From NCBI RefSeq assembly GCF_000224145.3, contig NC_020179.2, positions 47,303 to 111,302 of the forward strand: a stretch of DNA of 64,000 nucleotides, given 5' to 3'. Below the pieces are notes generated by a model. It was not told the origin of the DNA, made no database searches, and worked only from the letters and a program-made list of their open reading frames with translations. Below, in pieces: positions 10,401-20,100 of the stretch. Source of the stretch: Ciona intestinalis (taxonomy: Eukaryota > Chordata > Ascidiacea > Phlebobranchia > Cionidae). The first letter of the stretch is position 1; every line of letters starts with the position of its first letter. The translations under genes were made by a program, and so were the position numbers.

Positions 10401-12071
10401 CAACATATAGCTCACACATACTTGAGGAGTCACCATAACTCTATTAACTATGTCTTGTCAGCTTTGTTTCATCAGCAACCTCCAACCAATAACGGGATCT
10501 CACAAAACAACCCACTCACAAGGGTGCCAAGCAGAATCTCGATTTCACGAAATGTCAATATTGGTGAAGTTTCAGTCGATTCGCCAAATACTGAACGTCC
10601 ACTGCCCCAAATCACGGCCAACGGAGTTGTTGCCGCCGAATCTCAGTCAGAAAACAATCACGACGAAATTGACAATCGAAAATCGATCATTAAAATCGTC
10701 TCGCAATCCAAAGTTTCCCATCCGCGAGGTGGCAGGCTTGTGCTACGTGACGTCAGCATGTTTCTTCTTATAACAAACGCGGCATTCGGTGCGAGTTAGG
10801 CTAGCGTGCGGTCGTGTTTTGCAAGATGGGCGAAAAGGCTAGTTTCGCTAGGGTGGTGAGCACCCAAAAGAACAATCTGTTTAAACGACCCAATTGTTTG
10901 AACTTTAAGGCAGAAAAACAAATCAAACGCTATGAGGTAATTGAATTATTAAAGAAAATTGGGTTTGAAAAAAGCAAAATTGTGGGAATTGCCGAAATGA
11001 AAGGGACAAAAATTGATATTACCTGCAGCTCAAGGCCTAATGTTCTGGAACTCAGGGAAAAGCTGGCAAATATTGAAAATATTCGTAACTTGTATCTGTA
11101 TGAGTCGGACCATGTCAATGTCGTTTTGGGTTGGGTTCCAATACCATTCCCCGACTCAGCAATTTTAAACTTTCTACAAACCAACCATGGAAATGTGGAC
11201 AAACTCGTACAAAGAACTGACAAGGATGGACTCAAAACTGGAGTAAGAATAGCGGTAATGAAAAAAGAGGACCTTGAAAAGCAGCCAATACCAAGCTATA
11301 TATCTATCNNNNNNNNNNNNNNNNNNNNNNNNNNNNNNNNNNNNNNNNNNNNNNNNNNTATGTATAACTTTAACAAAATATTTTTTTATAAAAAACTAAA
11401 AAAAATATTTTTCTTTTTCTTTTTTTTTTATAAAACACTTTATTTATTTTTTTTATAGTTTTCAAGAAGCAAATCAATGCAGTGACGACGAAGACCTGGA
11501 ACCCGGGGACGAAATGCAACATATAGCTCACACATACTTGAGGAGTCACCATAACTCTATTAACTATGTCTTGTCAGCTTTGTTTCATCAGCAACCTCCA
11601 ACCAATAACGGGATCTCACAAAACAACCCACTCACAAGGGTGCCAAGCAGAATCTCGATTTCACGAAATGTCAATATTGGTGAAGTTTCGGTCGATTCGC
11701 CAAATACTGAACGTCCACTGCCCCAAATCACGGCCAACGGAGTTGTTGCCGCCGAATCTCAGTCAGAAAACAATCACGACGAAATTGACAATCGAAAATC
11801 GATCATTAAAATCGTCTCGCAATCCAAAGTTTCCCATCCGCGAGGTGGCAGGCTTGTGCTACGTGACGTCAGCATGTTTCTTCTTATAACAAACGCTTGT
11901 TTATGGATGTATATGTCGTTGGACGGCACTGCGTTTACCACGCATTTATACCAACATCATTTCTTTGGTGCAAGCGTGTGGACAACAATACTAATGATAT
12001 GCCGACCTTTAAGTATTTTCTTTCGCATGCATTCTGCTGGTTGTCTCTTTGAAATATGGTCGTTTGCCTGA
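4470..12071 (+). CDS. OTOP: otopetrin-like proton channel, copy A (disrupted in this assembly)
   Basis: Multipass proton channel of the otopetrin family. Exons: 4470-4573, 4792-4945, 5112-5262, 5719-5923, 7070-7179, 7459-7545, 8124-8336, 8932-about 9030, 9520-9774, 10070-10167, 11459-12071. Phases agree with copies B and C, and exons 2 and 4 have the same lengths as in B (154 and 205). Exon 1 ends YRRGNTRVHVQ like B. Family hallmarks are the TM5 segment IIATNLSTW, TM6 FPFLVEFSLVASCMLYVTW and the C-terminal FFRMHSAGCLFEIWSFA. Three lesions are seen. Exon 5 also occurs at 6171 in a version ending in a stop. Exon 8 matches B up to RSYY and then runs into a 28-bp minisatellite with a stop at 9048. 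The last exon is also present at 10343, broken by a retrotransposon fragment. Exon 9 resumes in the expected phase, so a recent, perhaps allelic, loss is as likely as an old pseudogene. AATAAA lies at 12086-12091. Confidence 0.85.
5951..6138. mobile_element. MITE copy in otopetrin A intron 4
   Basis: Complete copy with inverted ends GGTAGGGTGGGGGAAGATGG and CCCATCTTCCCCCAC. Its right end abuts the sequence that leads into the first copy of exon 5. Confidence 0.85.
6171..6300 (+). pseudogene. extra copy of otopetrin A exon 5, with stop
   Basis: Bases 6171-6257 are identical to 7070-7156, including the preceding acceptor (TTCTACAG) and about 25 further upstream bases. After 6257 the sequences diverge, the normal donor is absent, and the frame stops at 6298-6300. 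Spliced in, it would end the channel after TM5. It may be a dead duplicate, an alternative terminal exon, or an assembly duplication. Confidence 0.85.
6491..6650. mobile_element. MITE copy
   Basis: Inverted ends TAGTACCGTGGGGGGGAAGA and GTGTCCCATCTTCCTCCGCC, lying between the two copies of exon 5. A shorter partial copy occupies about 6880-7037 and abuts the second exon copy. Confidence 0.8.
8003..8024 (+). repeat. duplicated acceptor and start of otopetrin A exon 7
   Basis: TTTAGCCATGGTCGCAGTCGAC occurs about 118 bases before the real exon 7 start, where the same acceptor and first codons recur at 8120-8142. The first copy is followed at once by TAA, so it cannot serve as the exon. Confidence 0.75.
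8668..8838. mobile_element. MITE copy in otopetrin A intron 7
   Basis: Begins TTAGGGTGGGGTAAGATGAG and ends CCGTATTACCCCATGCAG. It is a diverged copy of the GTGGGGTAAGATGGGAT subfamily. Confidence 0.65.
9031..9305. repeat. 28-bp minisatellite inside otopetrin A exon 8
   Basis: About nine to ten copies of a unit reading CCCATATATATACTTGTTGA plus ATATAATGT, with variable TA runs. It begins where exon 8 should encode the residues after RSYY. The same unit recurs at 13117-13322. The open frames across it are products of the repeat. Confidence 0.95.
10343..10780 (+). pseudogene. second copy of otopetrin A last exon, truncated
   Basis: Bases 10243-10780 and 11359-11896 are the same 538-bp sequence with at least one single-base difference (TTTCAGTCG against TTTCGGTCG). 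The copy here stops matching at 10780, inside the TM11 codons ITNA, where foreign sequence begins. With the 50-N gap in between, this looks like one allele with an insertion placed in tandem with the uninterrupted allele. Confidence 0.85.
10781..11308 (+). mobile_element. retrotransposon fragment with gag/ORF1-like frame
   Basis: Foreign sequence begins exactly at the break in the exon. An ATG at 10825 opens a frame of at least 161 codons running into the N gap. It is Lys/Glu-rich and contains WVPIPFPDSAI and GVRIAVMKKEDLE, which resembles gag/ORF1 proteins of non-LTR retrotransposons before their zinc knuckles. The zinc knuckle itself, if present, lies in the gap. The family assignment is from memory of such proteins and is moderate. 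Confidence 0.55.
11309..11358. other. assembly gap, 50 N
   Basis: Fixed-length run of N joining two contigs that share 538 bp of otopetrin A sequence. Confidence 0.98.
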
Positions 12072-12184
12072 TTATAGAAATCTGTAATAAATACCGATTC
12101 CAATATATATGGTTCTCGTATTTTAATCTGTATGAGATTAGGTATTTTTTTGGTTTTAAAACGTTTTATTAAAACGACATTTTG

Positions 12185-13105
12185 TTTCCTAAACGATTTT
12201 TCGAAACGAAATTTTGTTTCGGAAACGTTCTTTTCGAAACGAAATTTTGTTTCGGAAACGTTTTTTCGAAACGAAATTTTGTTTTCGAAACGTTTTTTTC
12301 AAAACGAAATTTTGTTTCGGAAACGATTTTTCGAAACGAAATTTTGTTTTCGAAACGTTTTTGAAACGAAATTTTGTTTTTGAAACGATTTTTCGAAACG
12401 AATTTTTTTTTCGAAACGAAATTTGGTTTCGGAAACGAAATTTGGTTTCGGAAACGTTTTTTTCGAAACGAAATTTTGTTTTCGAAACGTTTTTTTCGAA
12501 ACGAAATTTTGTTTTCGAAACGTTTTTTCGAAACGAAATTTTGTTACGGAAACGATTTTTCGAAACGAAACTTTGTTTTCGAAACGAAATTTGGTTTCGG
12601 AAACGAAATTTGGTTTCGGAAACGTTTTTTCGAAACGAAATTTTGTTTTCGAAACGTTTTTCGAAACGAAATTTTGTTTTCGAAACGAAATTTTGTTTCG
12701 GAAACGTGTTTCGAAACGAAATATTGTTTCGGAAACGTTTTTTCGAAATGAAATTTTGTTTTCGAAAAACGAAATTTGGTTTCGGAAACGTTTTTTCGAA
12801 ACGAAATTTTGTTTTCGAAACGTTTTTCGAAACGAAATTTTGTTTCCGAAACGAAATTTTGTTTTTCGAAACGAAATTTTGTTTCCGAAACGAAATTTTG
12901 TTTCGGAAACGTTTTTTCGAAACGAAATATTGTTTCGGAAACGTTTTTTCGAAATGAAATTTTGTTTTCGAAACGTTTTTCGAAACGAAATTTTGTTTTC
13001 GAAACGTTTTTTCGAAACGAAATTTTGTTTCCGGAAACGATTTTTCGAAACGAAATTTTGTTTTCGAAACGTTTTTTCGAAACGAAATTTTGTTTCGGAA
13101 ACGAG
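12185..13105. repeat. CGAAACG palindromic satellite
   Basis: About 30 imperfect units of TTTCGAAACGAAATTTTGTT plus TTCGGAAACG. Units contain the palindromes TTTCGAAA and GTTTCGGAAAC, so both strands look alike and several long spurious frames (FRNEILF, KTKFRFEK type) open in all directions. It lies about 110 bp past the end of otopetrin A, between two tail-to-tail channel genes. Confidence 0.95.
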
Positions 13106-13322
13106 TTTTCGAAATGTCCCATATATATATACTTGTTGAATATAATGTCCCATATATATACTTGTTGAGTATAATGTCCCATATATATACTTGTTGAATA
13201 TAATGTCCCATATATATACTTGTTGAATATAATGTCCCATATATATACTTGTTGAATATAATGTCCCATATATATACTTGTTGAATAAATGTCCCCTATG
13301 TATATACTTGTTGATATAATTC
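13106..13322. repeat. second array of the 28-bp minisatellite
   Basis: About seven to eight units of CCCATATATATACTTGTTGA type, the same unit as at 9031-9305, directly abutting the palindromic satellite and running into the 500-N gap. Confidence 0.95.
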
Positions 13323-13822
13323 NNNNNNNNNNNNNNNNNNNNNNNNNNNNNNNNNNNNNNNNNNNNNNNNNNNNNNNNNNNNNNNNNNNNNNNNNNNNNN
13401 NNNNNNNNNNNNNNNNNNNNNNNNNNNNNNNNNNNNNNNNNNNNNNNNNNNNNNNNNNNNNNNNNNNNNNNNNNNNNNNNNNNNNNNNNNNNNNNNNNNN
13501 NNNNNNNNNNNNNNNNNNNNNNNNNNNNNNNNNNNNNNNNNNNNNNNNNNNNNNNNNNNNNNNNNNNNNNNNNNNNNNNNNNNNNNNNNNNNNNNNNNNN
13601 NNNNNNNNNNNNNNNNNNNNNNNNNNNNNNNNNNNNNNNNNNNNNNNNNNNNNNNNNNNNNNNNNNNNNNNNNNNNNNNNNNNNNNNNNNNNNNNNNNNN
13701 NNNNNNNNNNNNNNNNNNNNNNNNNNNNNNNNNNNNNNNNNNNNNNNNNNNNNNNNNNNNNNNNNNNNNNNNNNNNNNNNNNNNNNNNNNNNNNNNNNNN
13801 NNNNNNNNNNNNNNNNNNNNNN
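13323..13822. other. assembly gap, 500 N
   Basis: Exactly 500 N, probably a placeholder. The minisatellite on its left edge is the likely cause of the break. Confidence 0.98.
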
Positions 13823-13943
13823 GCCAGTTTTAAAGTAAATGTTCCATAAGTAAGACACGTTTTTCACTTCACACATTTTGTGTTAAAAATAAGATCACTA
13901 AAGAGGTTTATGTAAAACCGAAATGTTTAAATTAAACGTTGTA

Positions 13944-14136
13944 TAGTAGGATGGGAGAATATGGGACACCTTCGGCGCATAATATCCGAATATCTTGATC
14001 GTGTTTTAAACAGTTAACAACGGTCTATGGGAGTCTTGGGCATATAGTTTTATAATTCTTTGGGAGTTCCTTGTTTACTACCACATTGGCTGAGAAAATT
14101 GAGTTCAAATGTGTCCCAACTCCCCCCAACCTACTA
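13944..14136. mobile_element. MITE copy at the 3' end of otopetrin B
   Basis: Inverted ends TAGTAGGATGGGAGAATATG and CCCAACTCCCCCCAACCTACTA. It starts less than 40 bp beyond the stop codon of otopetrin B and would lie in its 3' untranslated region. Confidence 0.85.
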
Positions 14137-14173
14137 CATCTTAGATGCAGGATGTCATTTCCATTGGAAGCCT

Positions 14174-17100
14174 TTAGGCAAAGGACCAAATCTCGAAGAG
14201 GCATCCAGCGGAATGCATGCGATAGAAAATACTAAGTGGACGACATACCATTATAATTGTTGTCCATGCACTGCTACCAAAAAATATCGTTTGATATGGA
14301 TACATTACAAACGCGGTTCCATCAAGTGACATGAAAACCCACAGAGTAGCGTTCGTGATCAACAGAAACATTACAATATCACGGAGGCGACACCGCAGTT
14401 TATCTGGTCGGGCGACTCTCGTCTCTTTCACGATTTTTAGAATTGATTCTTTAGTAATGGGAGCAGGCACCTCAAGCTCCAGATCACCGGGTATCGTGTC
14501 TTCATTACTCTGAACATCTTGTTTCTCAGTTTCTTCATCGCCGTCTGACGTTATCACGATCTGTGGCGTGTCTATTGTCTCTGTGTTAAAATAAAACATA
14601 GATTTTTTAAAGATTGTTTAATACAATATTATAAGGGTAGGAATAAATTAATGGATATATAACTTTGGGGTAATTTTTGGTTAGATAACTCTGTAAACAT
14701 TCCCTGTTTAGTGAAAAATTGAACGAGAGAAGACAACGAAAACATGTCCTGTCTCAACCCACTCTACTATAAAAAAAAGAGAATGGAAATAGCAGTAAAA
14801 CAGCACTTGTTAAGAACACGCCCAGTGTAAAGATTGGACACCTTTAGCACATATTATCCAAATATCTTGATCGTGTTTTAAACAATTAACAACGGTATAC
14901 GAGAGTCGTGAGAATACGGTTTTATAATTCTTTAAATGTTCTTCAGTCAAATGGGACGAGAAAATAGAACGAAAAGGTGACCTATCTTCCCCCACCCTAC
15001 TATATATTATTCTAACAACTGTAGCTTATAACTTACCGCTGCCAGCTGCTGGTTCTTTGCATGTTGTGTTCTGCGGTTGAACAGATAACGTTGTGTTATG
15101 GTTCATAGCTAGCTCAGTGGTTTGATATCTTGGTTGGTTGTTGGCGAGTGCTGAAACAACCGAGGTGATAGAAGCTCGCCTACTTCTAAGGTAAGCGTTG
15201 TTATCGAACCCGGACACAATACTGGAGCCATCGCCGTCGTCGTTGTTGGTTCCTTTTAAATGGTCGGTGATTCTGAGAAATAAATTGACGCACGATTTAT
15301 ATTTGTTGGCGGGGATTGGCGGTGCCTATTCCGGCCAGAAAGTGATAAGATCTTCGGTGTTAATATGCGTGTACCATATTATGCAAGCAACAATGAATCT
15401 GCTATAAGTTAATCCGCTACCACGTAGTAAGGAATACTGTGGGGTAAGATGGAATACCGTTAGCACATAAAACCCTAATTTCCTGATCGTGTTTTTAACA
15501 ATTAAAATTTTTAACAACGCTCTTTTAGAGTCGTGAGGATATACGGTTATATAATTTTATAAATATATTTTGTTTGCCACCAAATTAGAGAGAAACTGCA
15601 AGTAATATAAATGTAGTTGTCTTGGTATGCTTACCCCTTTTTTAACTCTTCGGCAATTTCTTTGGAAGACACTGAAACTATTGGTTCACGTTGTAAACCA
15701 TAGAGAAGAAATACAATCTACAACACAGTGATAATAAGTGTAACCTACTAACTACTACAATTGTAGACTTTATTTAAAGTAAATACAGCGTTTTTTAGAG
15801 TTGTAAGGATACGGTTATAGAATTTTTAAATATTCTTTGTTTACTATAAATAGAACAAAGATAAAAAAGAGAATGAAAACATGTCTCATCTTACCCCACT
15901 CTGCTATATAAACTATAGGGGTAAATTCATATATTAAACTAGAACATGAACTTGACCGGTTCACAACGGCTAACATTATTTATCCCTTAATATTAGTGAC
16001 CGATTTAATTTAAAACGTCGGACGTCTCTCCAATGCTGTTGAATATAAACCCCCCCGTTGAAACGTCGACAAAATCATAATGGACGTCTTTAAAATTGGG
16101 CTGTATTATTTTAATATGCATAATATTAAAAGCAACTATTGCAAACACGCACCTGGAAAATGCACTGCAGAATATCAACGAGTGGGCCAGCCAACGTCAC
16201 GCCCCATGACGTCACTTTATTATCGGGCCCAGCTATTACAGCGAGCAACGAAAATATGTTGGACACCATTGGCCCGATGAGACATATGATGAGAAGTATT
16301 TGGTCCAGGAATTCAGATTTTTCCAACGGTCGACAGATTATACGGAATAAGTAGAACCCATAGAAACACGCAAGTAACATGCTCGTTTCTAAACCAATCT
16401 GTAAGAAACGTAAAGTGTTTGAATCTATTTAAAGTAACCACACTTGTAATTTAATATGAGTCTGATATGAAGAAATAATTGCAATAAATTCCAAAATAAT
16501 GTGTTTTCTGAAAGTATATGAAATGAACAAATTAGTGTAATTTGCTTTATCGTCACATGGGGTGGCAACGACAGTCGTTATAACACGGGTGTTCTGTTTC
16601 ATACACCTCGTGCCCGTTTACGAGTTACCACGCATGTACCTTATTTATCCTCGCATGGCGAGGCAACGACAGTCGTTATAACACGCCCGTTCTGTTTCAT
16701 ACACCTCGTGCCCGCTACCAAGTTACCGCGTATGTAATGATAAATAAAATTTTATGTTTCAAAACTCACCAAAAACGATTGATAGACAACTAGGTTTGAT
16801 ATCTCACTGAAGTAACTTCGATCCTCCGGGCTCAAACTTGAAGAAGTCGTCCCAAGAATTATCACAATAACGACAGCTACAAATAGTGCGAATCCACCGA
16901 CCGCAGCCCCTATGTTCAACAAATATGTGGTTGTAATTAGGGATGGGCCGAATCGAATCCGGTTCCGAATATTCGGCGTTGTTCGACGCATTTTTTGGTA
17001 TTCGATCGAATCCGAATATGCCACACAGGCACTACTAAATGCGCCAAAACAGTAATTTCGTGGCCGAATGAATATAAAAATTCTTGATTTTACAACCAAC

Positions 17101-20100
17101 AATCACGCAGATTTCACATTAGAGTTTGTAACGTAACCCACTCCAAACAAATTTCGTTCGTTAGGAATTTACTCTAGGAAAGTAACGAATCGCAGCGCCT
17201 ACGAACTACTTAATGGCCTATGTTTCCGCGTTTGATTTGGTAATTAAATGTGAAAAATTGTTAAACTATCTTTTATTTTAACATTGCAAAATCTTCTGTA
17301 ACAGTTATAAATAAATGCTGTTTAATTTTTTTACATTAATTTTACTTCTTGTAACACTGTAGTTCACGAAACTCGTAGTCTTGTGCGGTCTCTTTGATCG
17401 TGAACCACGTGTTCGTTTGATCAGAAACCACGTGTTTTGTGCTATTTTGATTAACGTCTCCGTCCGACTAAAACCGAACGTGTGCGCGTGAGCCTTTTCC
17501 CCTTGATGACGTCATTAGCTTTCGGACTGCGGCTATTCTTTATGGCCGCTCTCGCAGAGGGTTAGCTTTATACAATGTCCGATTCCAAATATTTAAAAGT
17601 TAACGAAACCATCACGATTTAAACATTTTGCATGCCTGGCTTCAGGGTTCAGGTATATAGTATCAAAAAACGAAATGTGAATTAAATTCGACCGTAGTTA
17701 TAACGAGACATCTACTCGTCAATACAACGTTTTAATCTGTCAAATTTTTAATTCTGGATCTTATAATAGTTTAAAAACCGAGTAAACCTTTGATGGCATG
17801 TGGCCAATAGCGGTGCTCCACCTTCTATCTGCATTCGGCCAGCGTTGATTGACATGTTTTTAATTAATTTCTCGGCGCGCAGATAACGCTACGATAGAAC
17901 GTTACCAAAAGAAACGAAAGTGATATGCACCGGTTATACAATTTCATTTGTTTCACCACAGTGAATTAGGTTAAATGACGTCATCGAATATTCGGATTCG
18001 GTCGAATATTATACCGTAGATAGCTTGGATCTCAGCCCATCCCTAGTTGTAATTAGGGTAGAATGGGGAAATATGGGACACCATTTCGATCTATTTTCTT
18101 GTCCCATTTGGTTGTATTCAAAGAATTTTTAAACCGTATCTTTGCGACTCAATAGACCGTTCTTAATGGCTCAAAACACAACAAGGATATTTGGATATTA
18201 TGTGCTAACGGTGTCCCTGTCAATGCCCCACCACTAGGGGAACAAATAAGTTACATTCATTCACCCATGGCCTTATAACTTACCCGTATATGCGGCATAG
18301 AACTTGTAACTTGGTTTTACGACTCCCTCGCACGGCGGCGACCGCTTTCCAATATTTGCCCATGTTATGTACAGTAGGGACGAAGCCACTAAGCTGAACT
18401 CAATAGCAAAGGGGAAAAGGAATTTCTCAGCGGCGTGAACAGTTGTGCAGAAAGTGGTGTGACATGCACACGGGTCAGCTGCAAGTGGAATAATTTAAAC
18501 TTAACCTCAAAGACGTCGTTGCTTCCATTGTGGGTGTATGTGTCCTTGGGAAAGACATTTAACGGCAATTGCTCCAACCCTGTTGCCATTAATGGGCTGT
18601 CTAAATTATCAGCCATACAAAAAACAATCACCCGCAAAGTTACATATGTGGTAACTTGTAAGCGGCACGGGGTGTTTGAAACAGAACACAATACTATATG
18701 TCATTGCGGATGAACTCTTAACTAGCGTATGTAATGTTGCTTGTACAATATGAAACACGAATATTACCAATGACGATCTTATCCCTTTTTGGCGGGAATA
18801 AGCATCGCCAATCCCCGCCAACCTATACAAATATGAATCGTATGATAAAGTACAACGGGCATGACGATGCAAAAATGTCGATTTTAAGCCAATATATACA
18901 TTATGCCCGTTTGTATGATCATGTTTGCAGCCGTACCCGCTTTCCCTTTATTGTGACGTCAGTAAAACGTATTTGTCATTTAAGTAAACCAATTACCTTT
19001 ATGATTTTACCAGAATATTATAAAAACGACAGTCGTTAAAACGCGCTATGAATAAAACGTGTGGAACGAACCGTTAGCTAAAAAGCATGGCTGTTGAAAT
19101 TAACATGAGGCAGCAAATTCACATATAATGTAACTGTCATATCCAGTCATACTCACAATGACTGTCAGCAGCTTTTGAACCGTTGGAGTTCGTTCCAGCA
19201 TAATGGTGAGGTTCTATAGTGGTGGTGGCGACTGTATGGATCAAATAAATATTATTTAGTTATAAATTGTAATGTAATATTTTGCTGACAATTTGGACAA
19301 CCAATTAGTGACCACTAAGTTGGAGTAATTGTCGTTAATTGTGCACAAAAAGGCCCACAATGGTAGCAGTAACGAGCCTTGAACCCAGAAACTCCGAGCT
19401 AACATAGTAACCACTATGCCAACAACACTTAATATTTATTTATTTAATGAGACGTACAATATTTCTCTCCTAAGTAAATAGTAAGCTAAACAAACTAAAA
19501 TATAAAACAATATTCAGAACATAAACTACCATATAGCAGGGTGGGAAAGATGGGACACCTTTTCATTCTATTTTCTTGTTCCATTTGATAGTAAACAAAG
19601 AACATTCAAAGAATTATAAAAGCGTATCCTCACGACTCCCATAGACCGATGTTAATTGTTTAAAACACGATCAGAATATTTGAATATTATGTGCTAAAGG
19701 TGTCCCATCTTCCCCCAGCTTAATATAGATATATGGTAGTTTAACTTACCAGGTTCTGGGTTGGTTGTTTTATTCAACGCCGCGACAGTTTCATCAATTA
19801 TGGCAGCGATCCAGAATGACAGGTTGACGGCGATAATGTACATCAAACCAGTGCTACAATATATTTATTTTAGAAAGTGTTTGTAATATTTATACTCTCC
19901 TATAAAACAGAAGTGTATGAAACGCTACACTCGTGTTATAACTGTCGTTTTAAGGCCATGCGAGGATAAACAAGTTAAATTCATTTATTTTATATGTATG
20001 GATATTAGTAAAAAAATGGAAAAAAATACAGAAAGGTAAATATTGTATATACACACAATACAAATGTAAATAAACTATATAGTGGGATGGGGGAAGATGG

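Noticed and set aside
10450-10773. 107-codon alternative-frame ORF in the last otopetrin A exon (also at 11566)
   Set aside because: Shadow frame; the other frame carries the family's C-terminal motifs.
12132-13876. Long open frames on both strands (FRNEILFRKR and KTKFRFEK type), one spanning 500 N
   Set aside because: They are translations of the palindromic satellite, which is open in several frames at once, and one consists partly of N.
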